A stretch of 64,000 bases of DNA from Sanguibacter sp. HDW7 (GTDB lineage Bacteria; Actinomycetota; Actinomycetes; Actinomycetales; Cellulomonadaceae): positions 2,790,001 to 2,854,000 of the forward strand of contig NZ_CP049862.1 in NCBI RefSeq assembly GCF_011300875.1, written 5' to 3'. Each line of letters opens with the position of its first letter. The first letter of the stretch is position 1. This document shows, one piece after another, positions 47,074-55,425 of the stretch. A program made the position numbers and the translations under genes. Under the pieces are notes generated by a model. That model searched no databases. It had not been told where the DNA came from and saw nothing but the letters and a program-made list of their open reading frames with translations.

Positions 47074-48443
47074 TGTGTACCGACGCGGCGCCGACGAGCG
47101 ACGGCCAGGCCACCCCGGGGACGCTCCCGGACGGTCCGGTCATGCCCGACGGCGCCGCGTCGTCACGTCCTGCCCCGGTTCCGTCGGATGATGGTTCCGT
47201 GAGCACGACGCCCGCTCCCCGACCGCGCCGCCTCGCCCCGCCGTTCGCGGGCGCGACGCCACGCCCCGGCTTGGACGTGCCCGTCGAGCCGTCGGACGCT
47301 CCCGCACCGAGCGGCGCGTGGCAGCCAGGCGACGAGCACGGCGAGCGCCGCTTCTGCGAGGTCGGGACGCTCGAGCTCGAGTCGGGCCTCGACCTGCCGG
47401 ACGTCACGGTCGCGTACGAGACCTGGGGGACGCTCGCTCCCGACGGCTCCAACGCCGTGCTCGTCCTCCACGCGCTCACGGGCGACGCCCACGTCACGGG
47501 CGACGCCGGGCCGGGCCACCCGACACCCGGCTGGTGGTCGCAGATGATCGGCCCCGGCGCCCCCATCGACACCGACCGCTACTACGTCGTCGCACCCAAC
47601 GTCGTCGGCGGCTGCCAGGGCTCCACCGGGCCGTCCTCACCCGCGCCCGACGGCCGCCCGTGGGGATCACGCTTCCCGCACCTCACGGTCCGCGACCAGG
47701 TCGGCGCCGAGATCGCGCTCGCGCGCGCCCTCGGCGTGACGTCGTGGCACTTCGTCGTCGGCGGGTCCATGGGTGGTCTGCGCGCGCTCGAGTGGGCGAT
47801 CTGCGGGCCCGACGCCGGCATCGACGTCGAGTCGATCGGCATCATCGCGTCCGGCGCCCAGACGACGGGCGACCAGATCGCGTGGGCCCACCCGCAGGTC
47901 GCTGCGATCCTCGCCGACCCGCACTTCCACGGCGGCGACTACTACGACGCGGCCGACGGAATCGGCCCGCACGTCGGGCTCGGCATCGCGCGTCAGATCG
48001 CACACGCGACGTACCGGTCGGCGACCGAGCTCGACCGACGCTTCGGCCGCATCCCGCAGAACGCCGAGAATCCGCTGCGCGGCGGGCGCTACGCCATCCA
48101 GTCGTACCTCGACCACCACGCGCACAAGCTCGCGAGCCGCTTCGACGCGAACTCCTACCTCGTGCTCACGCAGTCGATGCTCACGCACGACCTCGGCCGC
48201 GACCGCGGCGGCGTCGAGTCCGCGCTCGCGTCCATCACCGCGAAGGCCCTCGTCGTCGCCGTCGACTCCGACAGGCTCTTCCAACCCGTCGAGTCCGAGC
48301 GCATCACCCGGAACCTGCCGGGAGCCTGGCCGCTGCAGGTACTGAGGTCCGAGCACGGGCACGACGGCTTCCTCATCGAGTTCGACCAGCTCGGGCCGGT
48401 GGTCCGCCACTTCCTCAAGCGCCTGGTGACGCGGCGCGGCTGA
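47073..48443 (+). CDS. metX: Homoserine O-acetyltransferase
   Basis: MetX acetylates homoserine with acetyl-CoA, the committed methionine step. The 456-residue alpha/beta hydrolase-fold protein has 'VAYETWGTL', 'HALTGDAHV', the nucleophile Ser232 in 'VVGGSMGGLRALEWA', and the Asp/His in 'VAVDSDRLFQP' and 'RSEHGHDGFLIE'. The first 85 residues are a Pro/Ala/Asp-rich extension. An internal GTG near 47200 (start VSTTPAP) would give the more usual length. I kept the ATG at 47073 because it overlaps the metY stop (TGATG-type coupling). Confidence 0.92.
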   Translation: MCTDAAPTSDGQATPGTLPDGPVMPDGAASSRPAPVPSDDGSVSTTPAPRPRRLAPPFAGATPRPGLDVPVEPSDAPAPSGAWQPGDEHGERRFCEVGTLELESGLDLPDVTVAYETWGTLAPDGSNAVLVLHALTGDAHVTGDAGPGHPTPGWWSQMIGPGAPIDTDRYYVVAPNVVGGCQGSTGPSSPAPDGRPWGSRFPHLTVRDQVGAEIALARALGVTSWHFVVGGSMGGLRALEWAICGPDAGIDVESIGIIASGAQTTGDQIAWAHPQVAAILADPHFHGGDYYDAADGIGPHVGLGIARQIAHATYRSATELDRRFGRIPQNAENPLRGGRYAIQSYLDHHAHKLASRFDANSYLVLTQSMLTHDLGRDRGGVESALASITAKALVVAVDSDRLFQPVESERITRNLPGAWPLQVLRSEHGHDGFLIEFDQLGPVVRHFLKRLVTRRG

Positions 48444-48531
48444 GCGCGCTCGCCCGCGCCCCGCGCTCTCGACCCGCGGAGTCCGCTCCGCCTTCAGCCG
48501 ACACACGCGCACCGGCACCACGTCCGGCCGT

Positions 48532-49419
48532 TCAGACCTGAGTGCCGGGCACCACGCGGTGCAGCAGGTCGATCGAGGCGATGACGACCTGGCTCGCGTG
48601 CTGCGGGGTCATCGCCGGTGAAGGCAGGATCGCGGCACCCTTCTTGTCAAACATGAGCCCAGTTCGACCATCCAGGTCGGGCGTGGTGAGCAGGGGCAGG
48701 ATCCGCTTGGCGTAGGTGTCGGCGCTCGGGGTGAACCAGCCGATGACGGTCTCCGTCGCGCGGTGCTTGACGCTGTTCTGCCCCAGCATGTTCGAGCGGA
48801 TGCTGGTCTTGATCAGCCCAGGGTTGAGGCCGAAGACGCCCACGGCGGGGTAGCGCTGAGCGGCGTCCACGACGAGAGCCTCGTTCCCGGCGACCGTGCT
48901 CATGTGCGCCTTCATGGCGGCATAGGACTGTTCGAAGTTGAGGTCCCCGAGGTGGGCGGTCTGTCCGGTGCCGGGGTATCCGTAGACGAAGATCCGCGGC
49001 TGCGGGGCGCCCGGAGGGCGTCCGGTCCCGAGCCGGTCGGCGAGGTTGCGCACCAGGACGAGCCGGCTGAGGTAGCTGACCGCCATGTCGCGCTCGAGGC
49101 CCTCGGTGGTCTCCTGCCGCTGGGGGGCAGCAAAGATCCCGGTGGTCAGGACGAGCATGTCGAGGTCCTCGGCCGGCAGATCCTTCGCCACGCGCTCGGC
49201 CTCGCTCATCAGGGACAGATCGGCCTGGACGAAATCGATGCCTGCGGTACCGGCGTCGCGGAAGGTGCGACCCACGACGATGACCTGGGCGCCCTGGGTG
49301 GCCATCTGTCGACTCAGCGCCTGCCCGATGCCGCCGGTACCTCCGACGACGGCGACGCGCCTGCCGCTCAAGCTGCTGGTGCGAGCGGGCTGCACGTTCA
49401 CGCTCGTGTCCTTCTTCAT
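48532..49419 (-). CDS. Short-chain dehydrogenase/reductase family protein
   Basis: This 295-residue SDR-like protein has the cofactor motif 'VAVVGGTGGIGQALSRQMATQG' (about residues 21-42), an acidic region 'FVQADLSLMSEAERVA' and 'LVLTTGIFAAPQRQ'. The catalytic Tyr-x3-Lys is recognisable only as 'SYAAMKAHMSTVAGNEALV' (YxxxK-like, Y-A-A-M-K). Substrate unknown. The ATG at 49419 opens with MKKDTSVNVQP after GGACTGCC, and the upstream open frame was rejected. It is the last of three redox genes running away from a marR gene. Codon composition is slightly less GC-extreme than its neighbours. Confidence 0.82.
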   Translation of the reverse strand: MKKDTSVNVQPARTSSLSGRRVAVVGGTGGIGQALSRQMATQGAQVIVVGRTFRDAGTAGIDFVQADLSLMSEAERVAKDLPAEDLDMLVLTTGIFAAPQRQETTEGLERDMAVSYLSRLVLVRNLADRLGTGRPPGAPQPRIFVYGYPGTGQTAHLGDLNFEQSYAAMKAHMSTVAGNEALVVDAAQRYPAVGVFGLNPGLIKTSIRSNMLGQNSVKHRATETVIGWFTPSADTYAKRILPLLTTPDLDGRTGLMFDKKGAAILPSPAMTPQHASQVVIASIDLLHRVVPGTQV

Positions 49420-49450
49420 GGCAGTCCTTCGTGTGGTGTGCGGATGGTCG

Positions 49451-49909
49451 TCAGTCGGCGCGCCGTGAGAGGCGGATGACGGGGATGACCCGGTCGGCGA
49501 GGGTCTCGTACTGGGCGAAGCCTGGGGAGGCTGCGGTGATCTGGCGCCAGTGGCGCTCCCACTCCTCACCGGGCAGCTCCTCGGCATCGACGGCGAACTC
49601 CTCGCCGTCGAGCACGACGACTGCCTCGTCGGGGTGGGCGCCGAGGTTGAAGTACCAGTCGGGATGCTTGGCCGCGCCGGCGGCCGAGGCGATGACGAGC
49701 CACGACCCGTCAGGCACGAGGAAGTATGCGACGGGGTTCTCCCGCCGCAGGCCGGAGCGCTTGCCGGTGGTGATGAGGAGGAGCGCGCGCATCCCCATGA
49801 TCGTGCGGCCCTCGCGCAGAGCCGCAGCGTTGCGCTCGTTCAGGGCGCGCATCTGCTCGGCGCTGGGGAGCTGGACACCGTAGGTGCCGTTGGGAGTCGT
49901 GAAGCTCAT
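49451..49909 (-). CDS. Nitroreductase/quinone-reductase family protein (DDN-like, F420-type)
   Basis: This 152-residue protein of the deazaflavin-dependent nitroreductase family (PF04075) has the split-barrel core 'MGMRALLLITTGKRSGLRRENPVAYFLVPDGSWLVIASAAGAAKHPDWYFNLGAHPDEAVV', in which 'TTGRKSG'- and 'HPxWxxNL'-like motifs are the family hallmark. Members use F420H2 to reduce quinones or nitroaromatics. No F420 biosynthesis gene is in the window, so cofactor use is inferred from family. Start ATG at 49909. Confidence 0.85.
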   Translation of the reverse strand: MSFTTPNGTYGVQLPSAEQMRALNERNAAALREGRTIMGMRALLLITTGKRSGLRRENPVAYFLVPDGSWLVIASAAGAAKHPDWYFNLGAHPDEAVVVLDGEEFAVDAEELPGEEWERHWRQITAASPGFAQYETLADRVIPVIRLSRRAD

Positions 49910-49932
49910 CGTGTCTCTCCAGGCGCGAGGGG

Positions 49933-49969
49933 GGCGGGGCCCCGTCGGTGGTGCGGGTGGGGCCCCGCC
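49933..49969 (-). terminator. Hairpin between the OYE and DDN-like genes
   Basis: An 11-bp perfect stem (49933-49943 with 49959-49969) with a 15-base loop follows the ene-reductase stop, giving possible partial termination in the cluster. Confidence 0.5.
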
Positions 49970-49992
49970 GGCTCGGGTGCCGGGCCGAGGGC

Positions 49993-51066
49993 TCAGCCGA
50001 GGGTCGGGTAATCGGTGTACCCGTGGTGGTCCCCACCGAAGGAGGTGGCCCGGTCGGGCGTGTTGAACGGGCCGCCGGCGGCCAGGCGAGCGGGAAGGTC
50101 GGGGTTCGCCAGGAACAGCGCGCCGAAGGAGATGAGGTCGGCCGTGCCGTCCTCGATGAGGGCCAGGGCGTCCGGGCCGGTCGGCTCGGGCGCGGTGGCC
50201 GGGTTGAGGATGAGGGTGTTGGGCCACTCCTGACAGATGCGCAGGGTCAGGTCGCGCCTGCCGGGCGCCTCCATGACGTGCACGTAGGCCAGGTCGAGCG
50301 GGGCGAGCCTCTCGATGAGGGACACGTAGGTCTCCTCCAGGTTCTCCTCGGCGATGTCGCCCAGGGTCGTGCCGGGAGACAGGCGGATCCCGGTGCGCTC
50401 GGCGCCGACCTCCGCGGCCACGGCACGGACCACCTCGACCGCGAACCGGGTGCGCCCAACCACCGACCCACCCCAGCCGTCCGTGCGCTGGTTGGCGTTG
50501 GTCGCCAGGAACTGGTGCACGAGGTAGCCGTTCGCGCCGTGGATCTCCACCCCGTCGAACCCGGCGGCGATCGCGTTGCGCGCTGCGGCCGCGAAGTCGG
50601 CGATCGTGGCGGCGATCTCGTCCTCGGTCAGAGCGTGAGGGGTGGGGTGGTCCTTCATGCCGGCGTGGGTGTAGATCTGTCCGGCGGGACGCACGGCGGA
50701 AGGTCCGACCGGTGTCATGTCACCCGGAAGCAGGTCCGGGTCTCCGACCCGGCCGGTGTGCATGAGCTGGGCAAAGATCGCACCGCCCTGCGCGTGGACG
50801 GTGCTGGTGACCAGCTTCCACGCCTCGACCTGCTCGGGCGAGTGCAGGCCCGGGGTGTCGGGGTAGCCCTGGCCCACGACCGAGGGCTGGGTGCCCTCGG
50901 TGATGATCAGGCCCGCGCTCGCGCGCTGGCCGTAGTACGTCGCCATCAGGTCGGTCGGGGTCTGACCCGCACCGTACGCGCGGCTGCGCGTCATCGGTGA
51001 CATGACGATGCGGTTGCGCAGCGTCGTGCCGGCCAGGTCGAGGCTCTTGAATGCGGCGGAAGTCAT
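49993..51066 (-). CDS. Old yellow enzyme family ene-reductase
   Basis: This FMN-dependent NADPH ene-reductase (NemA/alkene reductase type) has 357 residues in a TIM barrel. It opens 'FKSLDLAGTTLRNRIVMSPMTRSRA' and has 'GLIITEGTQPS', 'AQLMHTGRVG', the substrate His/Asn in 'DGVEIHGANGYLVHQFL', 'QRTDGWGGSVVGRTRF' and the FMN-phosphate region 'LISFGALFLANPDLPARL'. Typical roles are reduction of enals, maleimides and nitro compounds under electrophile stress. It is divergent from marR, whose operator lies upstream of DUF6069. Confidence 0.94.
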   Translation of the reverse strand: MTSAAFKSLDLAGTTLRNRIVMSPMTRSRAYGAGQTPTDLMATYYGQRASAGLIITEGTQPSVVGQGYPDTPGLHSPEQVEAWKLVTSTVHAQGGAIFAQLMHTGRVGDPDLLPGDMTPVGPSAVRPAGQIYTHAGMKDHPTPHALTEDEIAATIADFAAAARNAIAAGFDGVEIHGANGYLVHQFLATNANQRTDGWGGSVVGRTRFAVEVVRAVAAEVGAERTGIRLSPGTTLGDIAEENLEETYVSLIERLAPLDLAYVHVMEAPGRRDLTLRICQEWPNTLILNPATAPEPTGPDALALIEDGTADLISFGALFLANPDLPARLAAGGPFNTPDRATSFGGDHHGYTDYPTLG

Positions 51067-51114
51067 GGGGTTCTACCTCACGTGGTTGTTCGGCGGAGCA
51101 GGGGAAGCAGCAGG

Positions 51115-51522
51115 TCAGGCGGTCCGCGGGCGGACGGCGAAGAACCAGGCCAGGCCGGTGAACACATGCATCAGGGCGAGGGCGATCGCGGTGGCCGTGT
51201 CGGCCGCGACCGCGAACGGCGAGGCGCAGCTCACCAGGGCCAGCGCGAGGCCGAGCCAGGCTGCCGTGTTCTGGAACCGCGTCCAGCGGCGCACGATCCG
51301 CGACAGCACGAGCACCGCGATGACGATCGGCACGACCGACGCGACGGCGACGCCCACCACGTTGACCGCGTAGGGCATGTCGCCGGTGAACGAGGCTCCG
51401 GCTGCCTTGGCGACGAAGAACGTGGCCACGTTGACCACGAGCGCGGCGACGACAGCGAGGCCCACCCTGCGGGCAGGCGTAGCGGGCCGGGAGGTCTGGG
51501 GGGTCGAGGCGATGGTCGACAT
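51115..51522 (-). CDS. DUF6069-type four-helix membrane protein
   Basis: This 135-residue protein has four predicted helices (about 20-42, 52-75, 85-105 and 110-130) and a 'DMPYAVNVVGVAVASVVPIVIAVLVLSRI' segment that fits the DUF6069 family. Function unknown. It is the first gene of the minus-strand redox set, starting about 55 bases from the inverted repeat next to marR, so it is probably controlled by that regulator. Confidence 0.75.
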   Translation of the reverse strand: MSTIASTPQTSRPATPARRVGLAVVAALVVNVATFFVAKAAGASFTGDMPYAVNVVGVAVASVVPIVIAVLVLSRIVRRWTRFQNTAAWLGLALALVSCASPFAVAADTATAIALALMHVFTGLAWFFAVRPRTA

Positions 51523-51576
51523 GAGGTTCCTTCGAGACGGGGGACGCGACGGCGTCGGGATGAGTTCGCACTAGCG

Positions 51577-51613
51577 ACTGTACATGCCGTGAACTATCTA
51601 CGCCATGTACAGT
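51577..51613. promoter_or_regulatory. Inverted-repeat operator at the marR divergent promoter
   Basis: ACTGTACATG (51577-51586) and its exact complement CATGTACAGT (51604-51613) are separated by 17 bases. Each half has a TGTACA core. The right half overlaps an in-frame ATG at 51605, and a TATCTA hexamer (51595-51600) lies between the halves as a possible marR -10. Placement suggests autoregulation and control of the divergent redox genes. Confidence 0.7.
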
Positions 51614-51619
51614 ATTCCC

Positions 51620-52117
51620 ATGACGCTCGAGAACCCCGCACAGCTGGCCCAGGGCGACGCCTGCGCCGTCGGGCCCGACGGCACCAGTCCGCTGCACCCG
51701 CTCGCCCAGCTTGCCGTGATCGTCACCGCCGAGGTCGGCACGGTCGCCGACCGCAACGGCCTGACCCCGATGCAAGCCCGCATGCTCGGGTTGCTCGTCC
51801 ACGGTCCACGACGCATGGCCGAGCTCGCCCAGAACCTCGGGGTCGAGAAGGCCGCTCTCACGGGCCTCGTCGACCGCGCCGAGTCTCGCGGACTCGTCGC
51901 TCGCGAGTCCGTTCCGGGCGACCGTCGCTCGACCCAGGTCATCATCACTGACGCCGGAGCGGCGGCTTCGGTCGCGTTCTATGCGCAGCTCAACGTCACG
52001 CTCGACAGGATGATCGCCACGCTGCCTGCCGCCGACCGCCCGACCTTCACCACCTGGACGAGCGCGATCGTCGCCGCCCAGTTCAGCCGTCGCCGCGACA
52101 TCACCCAGGACTGCTGA
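51620..52117 (+). CDS. MarR-family transcriptional regulator
   Basis: This 165-residue winged-helix regulator has the MarR core 'LTPMQARMLGLLVHGPRRMAELAQNLGVEKAALTGLVDRAESRGLVARESVPGDRRSTQVIITDAG' (about residues 45-110), including the wing 'PGDRRS'. Helices at both ends form the dimer. The ATG at 51620 is preferred over the one at 51605, which lies inside the operator; neither has a clear Shine-Dalgarno. It is divergent from DUF6069-OYE-DDN-SDR and followed by a split-barrel oxidoreductase, so it probably senses an electrophile or quinone. Confidence 0.9.
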   Translation: MTLENPAQLAQGDACAVGPDGTSPLHPLAQLAVIVTAEVGTVADRNGLTPMQARMLGLLVHGPRRMAELAQNLGVEKAALTGLVDRAESRGLVARESVPGDRRSTQVIITDAGAAASVAFYAQLNVTLDRMIATLPAADRPTFTTWTSAIVAAQFSRRRDITQDC

Positions 52118-52141
52118 ACCGAAGCCGGAAAGGACCCGCCG

Positions 52142-52540
52142 ATGTTCACCGACTCCGAGATCGCCTACCTCAAGGGCCAGCCGCTGGGCCGCCTCGCGAC
52201 CCAGAAGCCGAACGGCACACTGCAGAACAGCCCCGTCGGATTCACCTACAACGCCGACACGCGGACCATCGACATCAGCGGCTTCAACATGTCCGGCAGC
52301 CGCAAGTACCGCAACATCGCCGACAACGGCCGCGTCGCGTTCGTGGTCGACGACCTCGCCTCGGTGCGCCCCTGGCGCCCGCGCTGTGTCGAGATCCGGG
52401 GCCACGCCGAAGCCCTCCCGGCCGACGGCGGCCGGCCACCCATCATCCGCATCCACCCCACCCGCATCATCAGCTATGGCATCGACGAACCTGACCACGA
52501 CGCCCATTCGTACTCGATCAATGCTCGCGACGTCCGCTAG
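52142..52540 (+). CDS. PPOX-class FMN/F420-binding split-barrel oxidoreductase
   Basis: This 132-residue protein of the pyridoxamine-5'-phosphate-oxidase-like split-barrel class begins 'FTDSEIAYLKGQPLGRLATQKPNGTLQNSPVGFTYN'. It has 'RKYRNIADNGRVAFVVDDL' and a C-terminal 'IIRIHPTRIISYGI', typical of PPOX-class F420-dependent enzymes. It lies 24 bases after marR on the same strand with AAAGGA-type ribosome site, so it belongs to the same stress module. Substrate unknown. Confidence 0.85.
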   Translation: MFTDSEIAYLKGQPLGRLATQKPNGTLQNSPVGFTYNADTRTIDISGFNMSGSRKYRNIADNGRVAFVVDDLASVRPWRPRCVEIRGHAEALPADGGRPPIIRIHPTRIISYGIDEPDHDAHSYSINARDVR

Positions 52541-52674
52541 ACGCGAACCACCGTCACGCGTGCACGAGCGCACGGATGGAGTCGCGACAGATGCCCTCGC
52601 ATCACGGGGCGGACATTCCACCTACTGACATCAGCGCGCCAGATCTGAGCAGCGAACCCGCAAGGTCCGCGGCG

Positions 52675-52717
52675 ACTCGTAGTGCCCCAGCACCATCGAA
52701 CAGGGATGGGGCCTACG
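52675..52717. repeat. ACTCGTAG-family hairpin after the PPOX gene
   Basis: CGTAG-T-GCCCCA (52678-52689) pairs with TGGGGCCTACG (52707-52717), leaving one bulged base. Its left part (52675-52701, from ACTCGTAG to AGCACCATCGAAC) matches the left part of the hairpin at 9776-9824. It sits between convergent genes and overlaps the TAG stop of the minus-strand gene. Confidence 0.7.
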
Positions 52718-53357
52718 ACTCGATCGGCAGTCCCCAGCCGTCGGGCGACGCACCGTGAATCACCCCGGCGACGACCGACGCGATGTCGTCAGGTGGCGCC
52801 TGGTCGCTCATCTCCACCGTGTAGCCGGTCGGGCTCGGCATCAGCTTCGTGGTTCCGGGGACCAGACGCACGCGGATCTCTTGCGGCATCCGGCGCAACG
52901 ACACCGAGAGCTGGTCGCCCACGACGACGTGCCTCAGCGCCCTCTGCCAATGCGTCCTCAGGAGACGCGCCGCGCGCTCGAGCCGGTCGCCCGCCGGCGC
53001 CCCGTCGTCGCACCCGGCAGGGTGGGCCGACAGCTCGCGCGTGGAGAGGGTCCGCGCGACGATCGCGGACTCGAGGAACAGGACCACGCCTCGCAACGTC
53101 CAGGCCACGACGTCGTCCGGAGGCGCACCGTCGATCAGCAGATGACCCGCGAGCCGGCGCGGATCACGCCCCGCGCAGTCAGCAACTGTCGACGAGTCCG
53201 GCACGATGCTGACGAGGGCGCACGGGAGTCCGAGCGCCCGAAACCACTGAATCTCGTCGCCGGGCCTCACCGACCCTGTCTCGACCAGATCGCTCCATCG
53301 CAGCGCGTCCGCGAGAGGAGAGCTCGTGGCTCCCGCTGCACTCATCGACGTTGCCAT
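52713..53357 (-). CDS. Uncharacterised cytoplasmic protein
   Basis: This 214-residue soluble protein belongs to no family I recognise. It has a mixed alpha/beta pattern with 'IQWFRALGLPCALVSIVPDS', a helical middle 'DDVVAWTLRGVVLFLESAIVARTL', an Arg/Leu-rich helix 'DRLERAARLLRTHWQRALRHVVV' and a C-terminal beta-rich 'QEIRVRLVPGTTKLMPSPTGYTVEM'. There is no membrane helix or signal. The ATG at 53357 follows GGGAGGAGATGCACG, a strong ribosome site. The gene stands alone, bracketed by ACTCGTAG-family hairpins. Confidence 0.7.
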   Translation of the reverse strand: MATSMSAAGATSSPLADALRWSDLVETGSVRPGDEIQWFRALGLPCALVSIVPDSSTVADCAGRDPRRLAGHLLIDGAPPDDVVAWTLRGVVLFLESAIVARTLSTRELSAHPAGCDDGAPAGDRLERAARLLRTHWQRALRHVVVGDQLSVSLRRMPQEIRVRLVPGTTKLMPSPTGYTVEMSDQAPPDDIASVVAGVIHGASPDGWGLPIES

Positions 53358-53419
53358 CGTGCATCTCCTCCCCACGTCGCACGACAGTCAGCCCCGTCGA
53401 ACCGACCCACTTCAGCGAT

Positions 53420-53526
53420 TCGTAGCGTCCCTGCACACAGGAGGAGTGTGCACCGGTGCTACGAGTCATGTCTTCAGAGCGGCTCGCGGCAGCTCTGCAC
53501 ACTCCCTCGGAGGCGAAGGAGTGTGC
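53420..53526. repeat. Two adjacent hairpins with GCTACGAGTC right arms
   Basis: Hairpin 1 has TCGTAGC (53420-53426) and GCACAC (53433-53438) pairing with GTGTGC (53446-53451) and GCTACGA (53458-53464). Hairpin 2 has GCACACTCC (53497-53505) pairing with GGAGTGTGC (53518-53526). Both are followed six bases later by GCTACGAGTC (53458-53467 and 53532-53541), so the region looks like a duplicated element. The second copy carries the TAG stop of the minus-strand gene. Confidence 0.65.
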
Positions 53527-53533
53527 GGGAGCG

Positions 53534-54610
53534 CTACGAGTCGGTGAGGGGTGTCGCACGGCGGGTTCGGAGGCGGGTGAGGACGAGGGCGCCTGCACCC
53601 ACGAGCAGCGCTGCCGCCGCGACGAGCGCGCCGTCCGCGAGCAGGTTCGGCAGGCCGTGCGCGAGCATCGCGACGAGACGGTCGGTGACGAGCGCGAGCA
53701 CCCCGTCGGACGGCAGCGCGAGCTGCGCGACGACCTCGCGCGCTGCGACGTACGCACCCGCCAGGAGGACCGCCGTGCCCGCGAGCGCTGCCGCGCCGCA
53801 CGCCGCGAGCGTGAGCCAGCGACGGCGCGCGAGAACGAGCGCGCCGACGACGGCCGCGAGCACGACCCACGGCGCGACGGCGCCCCACGTGTCGATGACG
53901 CCGAGCGCCGTCCTGGCGCTCACGAGCTTCGCGGACGTGACGACGGGGACCTGGACGTCGAGCTCGCGCAGCGCGTCGGGCACGGGCAGGCGCAGGGCGT
54001 CCAGACGCGCGACGATGCCCGCGGCGGCGGGCATGTCCCGCAGTGCCTGCGGCACGGGGAAGCGGAGTGCGTCGAGCTGCTCGACGACCACGTCGGCAAG
54101 CGTCCCGAGGTCGAGGACCACCGCGCCGTCCGCGTCGATGCCGACGCCTGGGCGATGCGCGGCTGAGATGTCGGGGCTCGTGAGCGCCCACCGCACCCCC
54201 GAGTGCGCGGCACGCTGCGCGGAGTCCCACGCCGTGCCGAACGCCTCGGTGCCGACGGCGTACCGGACGCCCGCCGCGACGCCGTCGCGCAGGCGCGCCG
54301 CACCGGCGGTCACGGCGTCGTCGATGAGGCCACCGACGCCCGGGAGGTCGGCGAGCGGCCCGAGCGCCGTCGCTGCGGCACCGCGCACCGTCGCCTCGGC
54401 GTCGAAGGTCTCGAGCAGGCGCGTCGTCACCTCGTCCGCGAGCCGCTCGCGCACCTCGGGGTCGCGCGCGAGCGGCGCGACCGTGGCGACGTACGCGTCG
54501 GTGTCGTCGATCGCGCCGTGCACCCAGCGCGCGACGGGTGCGGTCGGCACGACGACACCCACGACGAGCACGCACAGGACGACCACGACGCTCCGGACGA
54601 CGCTCAGCAT
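53534..54610 (-). CDS. Uncharacterised integral membrane protein
   Basis: This 358-residue protein has an N-terminal helix (about 5-25) and then a large extracytoplasmic, helix-rich domain (about 28-235) with 'DTDAYVATVAPLARDPEVRERLADEVTTRLLETFD'. Three C-terminal helices follow (about 240-260, 265-290 and 320-345). Such architecture is common in actinobacterial proteins of unknown function. A TAGGTT -10 seven bases before the ATG suggests a leaderless mRNA. It is divergent from the mycothiol-dependent-type enzyme. Confidence 0.78.
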   Translation of the reverse strand: MLSVVRSVVVVLCVLVVGVVVPTAPVARWVHGAIDDTDAYVATVAPLARDPEVRERLADEVTTRLLETFDAEATVRGAAATALGPLADLPGVGGLIDDAVTAGAARLRDGVAAGVRYAVGTEAFGTAWDSAQRAAHSGVRWALTSPDISAAHRPGVGIDADGAVVLDLGTLADVVVEQLDALRFPVPQALRDMPAAAGIVARLDALRLPVPDALRELDVQVPVVTSAKLVSARTALGVIDTWGAVAPWVVLAAVVGALVLARRRWLTLAACGAAALAGTAVLLAGAYVAAREVVAQLALPSDGVLALVTDRLVAMLAHGLPNLLADGALVAAAALLVGAGALVLTRLRTRRATPLTDS

Positions 54611-54617
54611 GGCTGAG

Positions 54618-54623
54618 AACCTA
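54618..54623 (-). promoter_or_regulatory. -10 element of the membrane-protein gene at 54610
   Basis: TAGGTT on the minus strand ends seven bases before the ATG, the spacing typical of leaderless transcripts. No Shine-Dalgarno is present. Confidence 0.5.
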
Positions 54624-54681
54624 CCGGAGGTCGCAGGCCGGACGCAGTGCGCCCGCGCGGCGTGACGGGCAGGATGGTGGC

Positions 54682-55416
54682 ATGACAGCGACGACGCTCC
54701 CGGACCTTACCGACGCGCTCACCCGTCAGTGGTCGAGGCTCGAGCGCTGGCTCGAGCCTCTCGGCGACGACCTGCTCGGCACGGCTGCGCTGCCGAGCGT
54801 CCTGCCGGGCTGGACGCGGGGCGAGCTCGTCAGCCACCTCGGGCGCTGCATGGGCGCGCTCACCGCGGCCGTCCCGCAGCCTGCGGGCACGCGCCCCGCG
54901 ACGCTCTCGGAGTATCTCGGCGGCTACAAGGGAGCGGCCGAGCACATCACGACGGTGACGCGCGAGCTCGACGGCCGCATCGGCGGCGACAGGCTCGCAG
55001 AGGTCTCGCGGCTCGTCGCGGAGGCCTTCGCGCACCTGCGCACCCTCGGCGACGACGACGAGGCCGTCGTCCTCGGCAACCGTGCACCGCTGCGGCTGCG
55101 TGACCTCGTCGTCACGCGGCTCGTCGAGCTCGTCGTCCACGCGGACGACATCGCGCGCTCGTTCACGGACGTCGCCTCGACGCGCGGCGCGGACGACCCC
55201 GTCGACCGTGCGGCTCTCGCGATCGTCGCCGACGAGCTGTGCAACATCGTGCGGTCGCGGGGCGGCTGGGACCTCGAGGTCACGGACGCCCGCCTGTGGG
55301 TGCGGCTCGCGGCGGGCCGCGTGCCGTACGACGTCGACGAGCTCGCGGTCGCTCTGCGCACGACGTTCACCGCCGACTCGGTGCCCGACCTCGGCAACGT
55401 CCTGCCGCTCCTGTAG
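54682..55416 (+). CDS. Maleylpyruvate isomerase family mycothiol-dependent-type enzyme
   Basis: This is a 244-residue protein of the MDMPI/DinB-like family. The N-terminal four-helix domain has 'LPGWTRGELVSHLGRCMGAL', where His is a probable metal ligand, and 'LVVTRLVELVVHADDIARSF' with a further His/Asp. A small C-terminal domain (about 160-244) follows. Family members use mycothiol as cofactor, for example in maleylpyruvate isomerisation; mshA at 7984 supports mycothiol in this organism. The substrate cannot be assigned. Confidence 0.88.
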   Translation: MTATTLPDLTDALTRQWSRLERWLEPLGDDLLGTAALPSVLPGWTRGELVSHLGRCMGALTAAVPQPAGTRPATLSEYLGGYKGAAEHITTVTRELDGRIGGDRLAEVSRLVAEAFAHLRTLGDDDEAVVLGNRAPLRLRDLVVTRLVELVVHADDIARSFTDVASTRGADDPVDRAALAIVADELCNIVRSRGGWDLEVTDARLWVRLAAGRVPYDVDELAVALRTTFTADSVPDLGNVLPLL

Positions 55417-55425
55417 CGGTTCGGC

